A program made the position numbers and the translations under genes. From contig NZ_JQMQ01000005.1 in assembly GCF_000744815.1 (NCBI RefSeq), positions 62,001 through 126,000 on the forward strand: 64,000 bases of DNA, read 5' to 3'. The notes under the pieces were generated by a model. The model did no database searches. It was given only the letters and a program-made list of their open reading frames with translations, and was not told the origin of the DNA. The DNA comes from Phaeacidiphilus oryzae TH49. GTDB lineage: Bacteria > Actinomycetota > Actinomycetes > Streptomycetales > Streptomycetaceae. Shown piece by piece: positions 51,761 to 61,304 of the stretch (position 1 is the stretch's first letter; each line of letters opens with the position of its first letter).

Positions 51761-52948
51761 TCAGCGGGCGTCGGCCGCGCTTCCGTAGCCGCTGGACTCC
51801 ACGGTCCAGGCACGGGCCTGCTCGCTGAGGCTGAGGCCGAGCCCGGGGCGGTCCGGCACCACCATCCGGCCGTTGTCCAGCGTCTGGCGCTCGTTGAAGA
51901 GCGGCTCCAGCCAGTCGAAGTGCTCGACCCAGGCGGTGCGGGGGTAGGCGGCGGCCAGATGGACGTGGATCTCCATGGCGAAGTGCGGGGCCAGCGAGAG
52001 CCCGTGGTGGTCGGCGAGGCCGATCACCTTCAGGAACGGGGTGATGCCGCCGACCCGGGGGGCGTCCGGCTGGATGAAGTCGCAGGCGCCCAGCTCGATC
52101 AGGCGGGCGTGCTCGGCGGCCGAGGTGAGCATCTCGCCGGTGGCGATCGGGGTGTCCAGGGAGGCGGCGAGGGCCGCGTGGCCGGCGGCGTCCTGGGAGT
52201 CCAGCGGCTCCTCGATCCACACCAGCCCGAACCGCTCCAGCGCGCGGCCCATCCGCTGCGCGGTGGCCCGGTCCCACTGCTGGTTGGCGTCGACCATCAG
52301 CGGGACGGACTCGCCGAGGTGGCTGCGGACCTTCTCCAGGCGGGCCAGGTCGCCGGCGGTGTCCGGCTGGCCGACCTTGATCTTGATGCCGCCGATCCCG
52401 CGCGCCAGCGCCTGGCTGCTGTTCTCCAGCACCTGGTCGATCGGGGTGGAGAGGAAGCCGCCGGAGGTGTTGTAGCAGGGCACGGCGTCCCGGTGGGCGC
52501 CGAGCAGCTTGGCCAGCGGCAGCCCGGCGCGGCGGGCCTTCAGGTCCCACAGGGCGACGTCGAAGGCGGCGATGGCCTGGACGGCGAGGCCGGAGCGGCC
52601 CATCGAGGCGCCGGCCCAGGCCAGCTTCTCCCAGATCCGCCCGATGTCGCTGGGGTCCTCGCCGATCAACTCGGGGGCGATCTCTGCGGCGTGGGCGTAG
52701 AGCCCCGGGCCGCCGGCGCGCTTGGAGTAGCTGAAGCCGAGGCCCCGGGCGCCGGACTCGGCGGTGATCTCGGCGAAGAGGAACGCCACCTCGGTGAGCG
52801 GCTTCTGACGCCCCGTCAGCACCTTGGCGTCGCTGATCGGGGTGGCCAGCGGGAGGACTGACCGGGAGAGCCGGACGGAGGTGATGCGGTCAGCGGTGGC
52901 GCGGGCGGCGGGGGGCGTGGGGGGCACGGGCAGGACCTCGGCTCTCAT
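51761..52948 (-). CDS. Enolase-superfamily dehydratase, talarate/galactarate-dehydratase-like
   Basis: 395 residues. Barrel motifs: YNTSGGFLSTPIDQVL, GIGGIKIKVGQPDTAGD (KxK), LMVDANQQWDRATAQRM (metal Asp), LVWIEEPLDSQD (metal Glu), TPIATGEMLTSAAEHARLI (metal Glu), DAPRVGGITPFLK and APHFAMEIHVHLAAAYP (His base). This agrees closely, from memory, with L-talarate/galactarate dehydratase of Salmonella. It would convert a hexarate to a 2-keto-3-deoxy acid. It is not in a pathway operon; the MarR-GNAT gene lies upstream on the same strand. A promoter and a TCATATATGA element lie directly ahead. Confidence 0.88.
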   Translation of the reverse strand: MRAEVLPVPPTPPAARATADRITSVRLSRSVLPLATPISDAKVLTGRQKPLTEVAFLFAEITAESGARGLGFSYSKRAGGPGLYAHAAEIAPELIGEDPSDIGRIWEKLAWAGASMGRSGLAVQAIAAFDVALWDLKARRAGLPLAKLLGAHRDAVPCYNTSGGFLSTPIDQVLENSSQALARGIGGIKIKVGQPDTAGDLARLEKVRSHLGESVPLMVDANQQWDRATAQRMGRALERFGLVWIEEPLDSQDAAGHAALAASLDTPIATGEMLTSAAEHARLIELGACDFIQPDAPRVGGITPFLKVIGLADHHGLSLAPHFAMEIHVHLAAAYPRTAWVEHFDWLEPLFNERQTLDNGRMVVPDRPGLGLSLSEQARAWTVESSGYGSAADAR

Positions 52949-52951
52949 ATC

Positions 52952-53002
52952 TCATATATGACGTGCGGACGCAGGTTATGGCCCGGTGTGAGGGCACGTC
53001 AA
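52952..53002 (-). promoter_or_regulatory. Promoter and palindromic element of the hexarate dehydratase gene
   Basis: On the minus strand TTGACG (53002-52997) and TAACCT (52978-52973) are 18 bp apart. The expected start is near 52966. TCATATATGA (52952-52961), a perfect 10-bp palindrome, follows within the 18-nt leader, 3 bp before the ATG. GntR-type sites often look like this. Confidence 0.6.
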
Positions 53003-53050
53003 TGGAGCGGGCCGGCCGCGAGGGCCGGTCCGCTCCTCTCCCGCTCGGCG

Positions 53051-54073
53051 TCAGCGGAGGTCGAGCCGCCAGGTCTGGCCGACGAGGTCGTGGCCGAAGC
53101 TGTGGTGGGGGCTGCTCTCGACCAGGGTGAAGCCGGCCCGTTGGTAGATCCGGCGGGCGCTGGTGAGGATGTCGTTGGTCCACAGGACCATCTCGCGGTA
53201 GCCGGTGCGCCGGGCGAACTCCAGGCACTGGTCGACCAGTCGGGCGCCGACGCCGTGGCCGCGGGCGGCGGGCTCGACCAGGAGGAGGCGGAGCCGGGCC
53301 GTACCGGGCGGCTCCGCGCCGTCCGCGTTGTCCGCGCCGTCCGCGCCGTCCGCCGCGCCGTCCTCCTCGGCCTCCTTCGGCCGGTCGCGCACGCAGAACA
53401 CCGCGCCGACCGGCTCGCCGTCCAACTCGGCGATCCAGCAGGCCTCGTGGCGCGGATCGCGGTGCTCCGCGTAGTCCGCGACGATCCGGGCGACCAGCGT
53501 CTCGTACTCCTCGTTCCAGCCGAACTCCTCGGCGTAGAGGACGGCGTTGCGCTGGATCACCCAGCCGAGGTCGCCGGGCGCGGGCGGGCGCAGCCGGACC
53601 TCCCCGCCCTTCGGCCCGGCCTCCTCGTCCAGCAGCCGGCGCACCGTGCGCAGGGCCGCGCGCAGCCTCGGGCGCTCACTCGCGGGCACCCGCCGCAGGA
53701 CGGCCTCGATGGAGTCCGAGGCGCGGGCGTCGAGGAGGGCGGCGGCGTGCTTGCCGGGCTCGGTGAGGGTGAGCTGCCGGCGTCGGGCGTCGGCCGGGTC
53801 CGGGCCGCGCCGGATCAGTCCGTCCTGCTCGGCGCCGGCCAGCAGCCGGCTGAAGTAGCCGGGATCCAGGCCGAGTTCCTTGCGCAGGGCGGAGGCCTCG
53901 GCGGTGCCGCGGCGGCGCAGTTCGTAGAGCACCCGGGCCTGGGCCAGCGGATGCCGGGTGTTGAGGTGGCCCTCGTAGTCGAGGGCGCCGACCAGCCGGG
54001 TGAAGAAGCGGCTGAAGGCCCGCAGCTCGTCGACGTCCGAGCTGGTGCGGGTGGTGGCTGATCCACGGGTCAT
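53051..54073 (-). CDS. MarR-GNAT fusion (regulator plus acetyltransferase)
   Basis: 340 residues. The MarR domain (about 15-150) has ALDYEGHLNTRHPLAQARVLYELRRRGTAEASALRKELGLDPGYFSRLLAGAEQDGLIRRGPDPADARRRQL. The GNAT domain (about 175-335) has LLLVEPAARGHGVGARLVDQCLEFARRTGYREMVLWTNDILTSARRIYQRAGF, including the acetyl-CoA pyrophosphate loop RGHGVG. Between are DGA/DNA repeats. Such fusions are widespread in actinomycetes; the acetylated target is unknown. A 19-bp palindrome at 54161-54179 upstream is probably its own operator. Confidence 0.93.
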   Translation of the reverse strand: MTRGSATTRTSSDVDELRAFSRFFTRLVGALDYEGHLNTRHPLAQARVLYELRRRGTAEASALRKELGLDPGYFSRLLAGAEQDGLIRRGPDPADARRRQLTLTEPGKHAAALLDARASDSIEAVLRRVPASERPRLRAALRTVRRLLDEEAGPKGGEVRLRPPAPGDLGWVIQRNAVLYAEEFGWNEEYETLVARIVADYAEHRDPRHEACWIAELDGEPVGAVFCVRDRPKEAEEDGAADGADGADNADGAEPPGTARLRLLLVEPAARGHGVGARLVDQCLEFARRTGYREMVLWTNDILTSARRIYQRAGFTLVESSPHHSFGHDLVGQTWRLDLR

Positions 54074-54160
54074 GGCGGTCTCCCCGGCCCGGCCGGGGCC
54101 GGGCCTACTGCTTCCGGTGCCGTTGCCGGCTACCGCTCGGGCATCCAGCCTATGACCGCG

Positions 54161-54179
54161 TCATTGACTTGGTCAATGA
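54161..54179. promoter_or_regulatory. MarR-type operator TCATTGACTTGGTCAATGA
   Basis: Perfect 8-bp arms TCATTGAC and GTCAATGA around TTG, about 90 bp ahead of the MarR-GNAT start. The size and AT-rich form suit a MarR dimer. Confidence 0.65.
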
Positions 54180-54211
54180 TTTAGGAGGTTTCCGAGGCCG
54201 CTCCGGGCCGC

Positions 54212-55156
54212 TCAGGAGACGGTGAAGGCGCCGCTCGGCGGGGGCGGGGAGGGCCGGGCATCCGCGTCGGTGACCGGCGCCGCGTCGCCGATCAGGGCGG
54301 TGAGCGCCGCGCCGTGGACCACCCGGGCCGGGAAGGGGTCGGCGGCGGCCCGGCGGGAGAGCGCGGGCACCGGGAGCTCAGCACGGGAGGCGACCAGGAC
54401 CAGGTTGCCGTACCGGCGACCGCGCAGCACCGAGGGCTCGGCGATCAGGCACAGCTGGGGGAAGACCGTCGCCGCGGTGGCGAGTTGACCGCGGGCGAAG
54501 GCCAGCGCGCCGCCGTCCGCGAGATTGGCGGCGTAGAGGCCGTCCGGGCGCAGCACCCGGGCGGCGGCCCGGAGGAACTCGACCGTGGTGAGGTGGGCGG
54601 GTATCCGGTCGCCGCCGAAGACGTCGGCCACAACGAGGTCGCGGGAGGCGGCGGGGGCCGCCTCGGTGGCCTCGCGGGCGTCCGCCACCACCACCTCGGG
54701 GCGCGGCTCCGGGCCGGCCCAGGGCAGTTCTGCGGCGATCAGCTCGGCCAGCGGCCCGTCGTACTCGACCGCGGTCTGCCGGGAACCCGGGCGGGTGGCG
54801 GCCAGATAGCGGGGCAGGGCGAGCGCGCCGGCGCCCAGATGGAGGGCGTCCAGGGGCTCGCCCGGGCCTGCCGCCGGCGCCAGGTCGGCGGCGTGGGCGA
54901 TCCGGCGGGCGTACTCGAACTCCAGATGGGTCGGGTCGTCCAGGTCGACGTGGGACTGCGGGGCGCCGTCGAGGATGAGCAGCCAGGCGTTCGGCCGGTC
55001 CAGGTCCGGGATGAGCCGGGCCTCGCCGGTGGCGGTGCGGCGGATCCGCGGGACGCGCTCGGGCTCCGCCGCCGGGCCGGACCCGGCCGGACTGTCAGTG
55101 CCCGGTGCTTCGATGGACGGGTGGTCCTCGGCGGGCGGCTGGGGGGTGTCGGACAT
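54212..55156 (-). CDS. Spermidine-synthase-like SAM-dependent protein
   Basis: 314 residues. A disordered, Pro-rich N-terminus (about 1-35) precedes the methyltransferase-like fold: NAWLLILDGAPQSHVDLDDPTHLEFEYARRI (as in polyamine synthases), DALHLGAGALALPRYLAA (nucleotide site), TAVEYDGPLAELIA, VVVADAREA and DLVVADVFGGDRIPAHLTT. The usual catalytic Asp-Ala-Tyr of true spermidine synthases is replaced by DVFGG. These spermidine-synthase-like proteins without a partner are of unknown activity. Same strand as the XRE-cupin gene but separated by 56 bp. Confidence 0.85.
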   Translation of the reverse strand: MSDTPQPPAEDHPSIEAPGTDSPAGSGPAAEPERVPRIRRTATGEARLIPDLDRPNAWLLILDGAPQSHVDLDDPTHLEFEYARRIAHAADLAPAAGPGEPLDALHLGAGALALPRYLAATRPGSRQTAVEYDGPLAELIAAELPWAGPEPRPEVVVADAREATEAAPAASRDLVVADVFGGDRIPAHLTTVEFLRAAARVLRPDGLYAANLADGGALAFARGQLATAATVFPQLCLIAEPSVLRGRRYGNLVLVASRAELPVPALSRRAAADPFPARVVHGAALTALIGDAAPVTDADARPSPPPPSGAFTVS

Positions 55157-55212
55157 GGCGGGGCTCCGGAGGAGGCAGGGCGGGCCGGGCGGGGCAGGCG
55201 AGGCGGCGCCGG

Positions 55213-55797
55213 TCAGCGGCGGGCGGTGGACGGAGGCGGGACCGAGACGACCATGGTCAGCAGGACGGAGGTGGTGCCGAGGTTGCGATAGGCGTGCGGA
55301 TGGTCGCCGGGGAAGGAGGCGCTGCTGCCGGCCGGCACGGAGTGCTCCGTGCCGTTCAGGGCCAGGGTGAGGGTGCCCTCGACCACGTGGAGGAGTTCGA
55401 CCGTGCCGGGCGGATGTGCCTCGCTCTCATGGGCGTCGCCCGGTTCCAGACGCCATTGCCACAGTTCCAGCGGTCCGGGGCTCTCGACACCGGTGAGCAG
55501 CGTGCCGGAGCCGCCGGCCGGCGTGGTCCAGAGGGCGGTCGCGCGCTCGGCGGGGTCGATCCGGACGGCGGGGCCGTCCTGGTAGTCGAGCAGCCGGGCG
55601 ATGCTCAGGCCGAGGGCGTCGGCGATCCGGGCCACGGTCCCGACGCTGGGGTTGGTCCGGCCCTGCTCGATCTGGATCAGCATGGTGCGGCTGACCCCGG
55701 AGCGGCCGGCCAGGGCGTCCAGGGAGAGGCCGGCGGTGGCCCGCTGCTTCTTGAGATTGGCCGCGAGAGCGGCGTTGACACGCTCGGGGTCGGACAC
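55213..55797 (-). CDS. XRE-cupin transcriptional regulator
   Basis: 194 residues from GTG 55797 (AGGAGG ahead). HTH (about 15-70): LKKQRATAGLSLDALAGRSGVSRTMLIQIEQGRTNPSVGTVARIADALGLSIARLL. The C-terminal cupin (about 120-185) has WRLEPGDAHESEAHPPGTVELLHVVEGTLTLALNGTEHSVPAGSSASFPGDHPHAYRN. It is divergent from the EamA exporter gene across 126 bp with two similar decamers, and probably represses it. Small metabolites such as amino acids are typical effectors. Confidence 0.92.
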   Translation of the reverse strand: MSDPERVNAALAANLKKQRATAGLSLDALAGRSGVSRTMLIQIEQGRTNPSVGTVARIADALGLSIARLLDYQDGPAVRIDPAERATALWTTPAGGSGTLLTGVESPGPLELWQWRLEPGDAHESEAHPPGTVELLHVVEGTLTLALNGTEHSVPAGSSASFPGDHPHAYRNLGTTSVLLTMVVSVPPPSTARR

Positions 55798-55864
55798 CCG
55801 GGGCCTCCTGTGCGCCGGCTGGGCGCGACTGCTGGTGGAATAAAGCGTTGTGTTCGGTGCGGCA

Positions 55865-55911
55865 TAGTGCACTACGGTGTATGCGACCGTTCGGTTTGCC
55901 ACAGTGTACTG
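55865..55911. promoter_or_regulatory. Paired decamers between XRE-cupin and EamA genes
   Basis: TAGTGCACTA (55865-55874) is a perfect palindrome. CAGTGTACTG (55902-55911) is a near-copy with central mismatches, 37 bp away. They are likely sites of the XRE-cupin protein. Confidence 0.55.
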
Positions 55912-55923
55912 CGAGGTCGTTCA

Positions 55924-56940
55924 GTGACTGCTCTCTTCGCCCTGCTCACCAGCCTGATGTGGGGTCTGGCGGACTTCGGCGGCGGGCTGCTGACCCGACG
56001 TCTGCCCGGACTAGCGGTGATCGTGATCTCGCAGACGGCGGCGGCGCTGCTGCTGGTGGTCGCGGTCACGGCCTCCGGCGGCTGGGGGGACGGCGGCGTC
56101 CGGCTGTGGTTCGCGGTCGGCGCCGGGGTGGTCGGGCCGGTCGCGATGCTGGCCTTCTACCGGGCACTGGCACTCGGGCCGATGGGCGTCGTCTCACCGC
56201 TGTCGAGCACGGCGGTACTGGTGCCGATCTCGGTCGGGCTGGCGCTCGGCGAGCGGCCCGGCACCGTGCAGCTCACCGGGATCGGGGTGGCGGGGCTCGG
56301 GATCCTGCTGGCCGGCGGTCCCCAACTGGGCGGCGGGCAGCCGGTCCACCGGCAGACGGTGCTGCTGGCGCTGGTCGCCGCGGCCGGGTTCGGCACGGTC
56401 CTGGCGCTGATCTCGCACGCCACCGACCCGGCGGCGGGCACCGGGACGGCGGCCCTGCCGGGGCTCTTCCTGGCCCTGCTGGTGCAGCGGGCCTGCAATA
56501 TCGCCGTCGGCGGAGCGGCGCTGGCGGTGTCGCTGAGGCGGGGCCGTACGGCGGCGGGCGCGGTGACCGAGGGCGCCGGACCGGCCGCTTCGGCCGGACA
56601 GGCCTTGCAGGCCGGGCAAGCCGGGCAGGCCGGCCCGGCCGAAGCGCCGGCCGCCGACGTCCTCCCCGCCGGCCGCCCGCTCCGGGCGCTCCGGGCGATC
56701 CGGCACCCCAAACTGGCCCCCGCCCTGCTGCTGGTCGGCGCCGGCGACGTGGCCGCCAACGGCACCTATGTGCTGGCGACCCAGAGCGGCCCGGTCGCCG
56801 TGGCCGCCGTGCTGGCCTCGCTCTTCCCGGTGGTGACGGCGCTGGCGGCCCGGCTCGTGCTGCGCGAGCGCCTGCGTCCGGTGCAGGCGGCCGGCGCCGG
56901 CCTCGCGGTGATCGGGACCGTGCTCCTCGCGGCGCACTGA
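55924..56940 (+). CDS. EamA-family (DMT) transporter
   Basis: 338 residues with ten membrane segments in two EamA halves: ALFALLTSLMWGLADFGGGLLTRRLPGLAVIVISQ ... YRALALGPMGVVSPLSSTAVLVPISVGLALGERP, and later VAANGTYVLATQSGPVAVAAVLASLFPVVTALAARLVLRERLRPVQAAGAGLAVIG. A Gln/Ala/Gly-rich loop (AGQALQAGQAGQAG) joins the halves. Members export amino acids or similar metabolites. GTG 55924 has GAGG 8 bp ahead. Divergent from the XRE-cupin regulator. Confidence 0.9.
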   Translation: MTALFALLTSLMWGLADFGGGLLTRRLPGLAVIVISQTAAALLLVVAVTASGGWGDGGVRLWFAVGAGVVGPVAMLAFYRALALGPMGVVSPLSSTAVLVPISVGLALGERPGTVQLTGIGVAGLGILLAGGPQLGGGQPVHRQTVLLALVAAAGFGTVLALISHATDPAAGTGTAALPGLFLALLVQRACNIAVGGAALAVSLRRGRTAAGAVTEGAGPAASAGQALQAGQAGQAGPAEAPAADVLPAGRPLRALRAIRHPKLAPALLLVGAGDVAANGTYVLATQSGPVAVAAVLASLFPVVTALAARLVLRERLRPVQAAGAGLAVIGTVLLAAH

Positions 56941-57040
56941 GCCCGGGTCCTGACGATCCGTGAGCCGCCCCGGGGCCCGAACGGCTCGCCTCCGCCGTCG
57001 GTGCGGGCGGCGGCGCGGCCGGTGCGCCATACTCCCTGGT

Positions 57041-57853
57041 GTGGTCATCCCGGTACACGACGTCAATCCGATCCGGCGCACGCCCTGGGTCACCTACGCG
57101 CTCCTCGCCGCGAACGTGGTGGTCTTCCTCCTCACGCCGAGCGCACCGGAATCGGTGACGGGTGCCGCCTCCCTGGCGCAGACCTGCCATCTGGAGGCGT
57201 TCATGGAGCACTGGGGCGCCGTACCGCGGGAGTTGATCCACGGTCAGCTGCCGCGGCTGGTGCCGAGCGGGCAGACCGGGGTGGGCGTCTCCGGCCCCGG
57301 TTGCGTCCTCGCCCCGCCGGACTACCACAAGTACCCGCCGCTCTCCGTCCTCACCGCCATGTTCGTCCACGGGAGCTGGACGCATCTGCTGGGCAACATG
57401 CTCTTCCTGTGGATCTTCGGCAACAACGTGGAGGACCGCCTGGGCCGGATCCGCTACCTCCTCTTCTACCTCTTCTGCGGATACGCGGCCGGCTACGGCT
57501 ACGCCCTCGTCGAGTCCTCCTCCGCGCAGCCGCTGATCGGGGCCTCCGGGGCGATCGCCGGCGTGCTGGGGGCCTACCTGCTGCTGTGGCCCAAGGCGCG
57601 GGTGTGGGTACTCGTGCCGTTCCTGTTCTTCATCCCGCTCCGGCTGCCCGCGTGGATCGTGCTGGGCCTGTGGTTCGTGCTGCAGGCCTTCTACGCCGCC
57701 GGGTACGGGGTGAGCGACGCCGGCACGGTCGCCTATCCGGCGCATGTGGTGGGCTTCGCGGTCGGGCTGCTGCTCGCGCTGCCGCTGCGGTCCAGCACTC
57801 CCCCGCTCGCCAACCCGCCGCCGCCCAACCGGAACTACGCCCGCTGGGGCTGA
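57041..57853 (+). CDS. Rhomboid-family intramembrane serine protease
   Basis: 270 residues, six or seven membrane segments. FVHGSWTHLLGNMLFLWIFGNNVEDRLGRIRYLLFYLFCG is the conserved HxxxN region; the catalytic serine is in LIGASGAIAGVLGAYLLLWP and the histidine in VAYPAHVVGFAVGLLLAL. It cuts membrane proteins within or near their transmembrane helices. Start GTG 57041 begins at PVHDVNPIRRTPWVTYALLAANVVVF. A soluble insertion (about 40-100, with a Cys pair) lies before the HxxxN helix. Confidence 0.93.
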   Translation: MVIPVHDVNPIRRTPWVTYALLAANVVVFLLTPSAPESVTGAASLAQTCHLEAFMEHWGAVPRELIHGQLPRLVPSGQTGVGVSGPGCVLAPPDYHKYPPLSVLTAMFVHGSWTHLLGNMLFLWIFGNNVEDRLGRIRYLLFYLFCGYAAGYGYALVESSSAQPLIGASGAIAGVLGAYLLLWPKARVWVLVPFLFFIPLRLPAWIVLGLWFVLQAFYAAGYGVSDAGTVAYPAHVVGFAVGLLLALPLRSSTPPLANPPPPNRNYARWG

Positions 57854-57862
57854 ACGCGGCAC

Positions 57863-57868
57863 TAGGCT
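57863..57868 (+). promoter_or_regulatory. -10 box TAGGCT of the NTF2-like gene
   Basis: TAGGCT ends 8 bp before ATG 57877; transcription should begin at or next to the ATG. No ribosome site precedes it. Confidence 0.45.
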
Positions 57869-57876
57869 GTCCCGCC

Positions 57877-58245
57877 ATGACGATCGACCACGAGTTCGGA
57901 CGGCGCTTCGCCGAGCGCTGGGCCGCCGCCTGGAACGCCCACGACCTGGAGGCGGTGCTCGCCCACTTCGCCGAGGACGTGGAGTTCTCCTCGCCGATGA
58001 TCGCGGTGCTGACCGGCCGCTCCGAGGGCACCCTCCACGGCAGGGCGGCCCTGCGGGAGTACTGGACCGAGGGCCTGGCCAAGCTCCCCGACCTCCACTT
58101 CACGGTGGAGGACGTCCGGGTCGGCACGGACACCGTGGTGGTCAACTACCGCAACGAGCGCGGGCGGCAGGTGGCCGAGCTGCTCACCTTCGGCCGGGAC
58201 GGTCTGGTGGTGCGCGGCCAGGGCGCCTACGGTCCGCCGGCGTGA
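57877..58245 (+). CDS. NTF2-like/SnoaL-type small protein
   Basis: 122 residues with the cone-shaped NTF2 fold pattern: FGRRFAERWAAAWNAHDLEAVLAHFAEDVEFSSPMI, then GTLHGRAALREYWTEGLAKLPDLHFTVEDVRVGTDTVVVNYRN. Members are hydrolases, isomerases or mere ligand-binding proteins; no clear catalytic residue set is seen. The GNAT gene overlaps its stop by 4 bp (GTGA), so the two form an operon, likely with a leaderless message. Confidence 0.88.
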   Translation: MTIDHEFGRRFAERWAAAWNAHDLEAVLAHFAEDVEFSSPMIAVLTGRSEGTLHGRAALREYWTEGLAKLPDLHFTVEDVRVGTDTVVVNYRNERGRQVAELLTFGRDGLVVRGQGAYGPPA

Positions 58246-58772
58246 CCGCCTGGGTGGTGCGCCCCGCCCCGGCGGCCGGTGAGCTCGGCGGGCGGCTGCT
58301 GGCGGAGTACCTGGACCACGTCGGCCGGCGCTGGTTCCTCGACCGCCTCGGGCGGCCGGCCACCGACCGGGAGCTCGCCGAGGCGCTGTCCGCGGACGCC
58401 CTGGAGGACCCGGCCGCCGGGCTCACGCCCCCTCAGGGCGCGTTCTTCGTCGGCTGGCCCGGTGATGACGGCCAGGGGGAAGACGGGAAGGAGCCCGGCG
58501 GTTGCGTCGGTGTCCGGCTCCTGGACGCGGGCACCGCCGAGCTCAAGCGGCTCTACGTCCGCCCCGCCGCCCGGCGTACCGGCGGCGGCACCGCGCTCCT
58601 CGGCGCGGCCGAGCGCTGGGCGCGGGAATCCGGCGCCCAGCGCATCGTCCTCGACACCCGCCGGGACCTCGGCGAGGCCGTCGCCCTCTACCGCCGGGCG
58701 GGCTTCGCCGAGATCCCGGCCTACGGCTCAGGCCCCTACCGCGAGGTCTGGCTGGGCAAGGAGCTCGGCTGA
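58242..58772 (+). CDS. GNAT-family N-acetyltransferase
   Basis: 176 residues. CVGVRLLDAGTAELKRLYVRPAARRTGGGTALLGAAERWARESGAQRIVLDTRRDLGEAVALYRRAGFAEIPAYGSGPYREVWLGKEL carries the acetyl-CoA loop (RRTGGGTA in place of the usual Q/RxxGxG/A) and the standard C-terminal half. The N-terminal 60 residues are less typical. GTG 58242 overlaps the NTF2-like stop. Substrate unknown. Confidence 0.9.
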   Translation: MTAWVVRPAPAAGELGGRLLAEYLDHVGRRWFLDRLGRPATDRELAEALSADALEDPAAGLTPPQGAFFVGWPGDDGQGEDGKEPGGCVGVRLLDAGTAELKRLYVRPAARRTGGGTALLGAAERWARESGAQRIVLDTRRDLGEAVALYRRAGFAEIPAYGSGPYREVWLGKELG

Positions 58773-58806
58773 CGCCACCTCCGACGCCTCCTCAGCCGAG
58801 GCCTCC

Positions 58807-59565
58807 TCAGCGGGGTGGTGGCAGGCGTTGCAGGAAGACGTCGAAGGCCGTCGGGTCGACCTTGGTGACGCCGGTGAACGGATAGTCCATCTCCTTGATC
58901 ACCACCAGGCTGATCGCGACCAGCGCGGTGAGGGTGAGCACCATCAGCATGTGGGCCGTCGTGTTCGGCAGCCCGAACAGGAAGGTGAAGCCCACGGTGA
59001 GCACCCCGCCCGCGATCAGCACGATCCAGAGCAGCGGCGGCACCTCGTCCTGCACCTCGTTGAGCCGGCTGCGCCGCTCCGAGGCGAGGTCCTCGACATG
59101 GGTGACCGCGTGCTCGTAGAGGACCCGCTGCCGCTCCCCCACCGGGTCGAAGTTCAGCACCGCCTGCCGGATCGCGTAGACCTGGTCGGTGGCCGCGGGG
59201 CTGGACCTGTGCCCGGCCATCAGCGGCCACTCCTGCTCCAGCACGGTGTGGGCGTACTGGAGGGCGCCCCGCTCTATGGCGGGCCCCGCCGGGGCGGGCA
59301 GCTCCCGGGCCACCCAGTAGACCCCGGCCAGGGCGTCGGCCTCCTTGAACGTGGTCTGCCGGGCCTGGTCGACACCGCCCCACACGGTGAGGACGGCGAA
59401 GCCGACCAGCATCGCGTACATCACGCCGACGGCCGCGTAGACGAAGCCGGCCACCTCGTTGTGCTGTGCGCGCAGCCCGTGCGGGACGACATGCTGCACC
59501 AGATGGGTGCCGACCCCGACGGCGAGCAGCGAGCCCAGCACGATGGCCAGGTCGACCCAGCTCAT
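58807..59565 (-). CDS. DUF4239 (bestrophin-like) membrane protein
   Basis: 252 residues. Two N-terminal membrane segments (VDLAIVLGSLLAVGVGTHLV; VAGFVYAAVGVMYAMLVGFAVLTVW) are followed by a soluble helical part (FKEADALAGVYWVARELPAP to ERRSRLNEVQDEVPP) and two C-terminal segments (LLWIVLIAGGVLTVGFTFLFGL; AHMLMVLTLTALVAISLVVI). The family resembles bestrophin ion channels in length and layout. Only 12 bp separate it from the encapsulin gene upstream, so they are cotranscribed. A membrane channel beside a shell protein is unusual; whether it serves the same process is open. Confidence 0.88.
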   Translation of the reverse strand: MSWVDLAIVLGSLLAVGVGTHLVQHVVPHGLRAQHNEVAGFVYAAVGVMYAMLVGFAVLTVWGGVDQARQTTFKEADALAGVYWVARELPAPAGPAIERGALQYAHTVLEQEWPLMAGHRSSPAATDQVYAIRQAVLNFDPVGERQRVLYEHAVTHVEDLASERRSRLNEVQDEVPPLLWIVLIAGGVLTVGFTFLFGLPNTTAHMLMVLTLTALVAISLVVIKEMDYPFTGVTKVDPTAFDVFLQRLPPPR

Positions 59566-59577
59566 CCCCCCGGCCCC

Positions 59578-61020
<1,443 letters not shown>

Positions 61021-61201
61021 CGAGACGCCTCCCTGTGGTGCCTGCGTGAACCGTCGGCGCGCGCCAAGGACGCGGCGCCGCCGACGTGATCCATCGTGAC
61101 GCAGTGGAGGCGCGCCGAGCCATGACTCGAAAGCGTGAGACTGCCCCGCCATGGCCGACACCGCCCCGAACGCCTGATGGAGACCGGGTGCCCGGACCCG
61201 C

Positions 61202-61243
61202 GCCCGGGCCGCCCGGGCCGCCCGGGCCGCCCGGGCCGCCCGG
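61202..61243. repeat. 9-bp tandem repeat GCCCGGGCC, four copies and a part
   Basis: Copies begin at 61202, 61211, 61220 and 61229, with six more bases to 61243. Each copy is itself a palindrome. It lies between the divergent encapsulin and popR genes and may form strong secondary structure. Confidence 0.7.
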
Positions 61244-61292
61244 CTTCACCCAGGGCAGAACGCCGCTCCCTTCCCTGGGCGCCGCGAATCCC

Positions 61293-61298
61293 TAGGCT
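61293..61298 (+). promoter_or_regulatory. -10 box TAGGCT of popR
   Basis: TAGGCT ends 6 bp before GTG 61305; transcription should start at or next to the GTG, giving a leaderless message. Confidence 0.45.
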
Positions 61299-61304
61299 GA
61301 GGGG

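Noticed and set aside
61086-61295. A short frame with Gly-Pro-Pro repeats resembling collagen
   Set aside because: The repeat follows from the 9-bp GC repeat; no ribosome site or signal peptide is seen and it overlaps the popR promoter.
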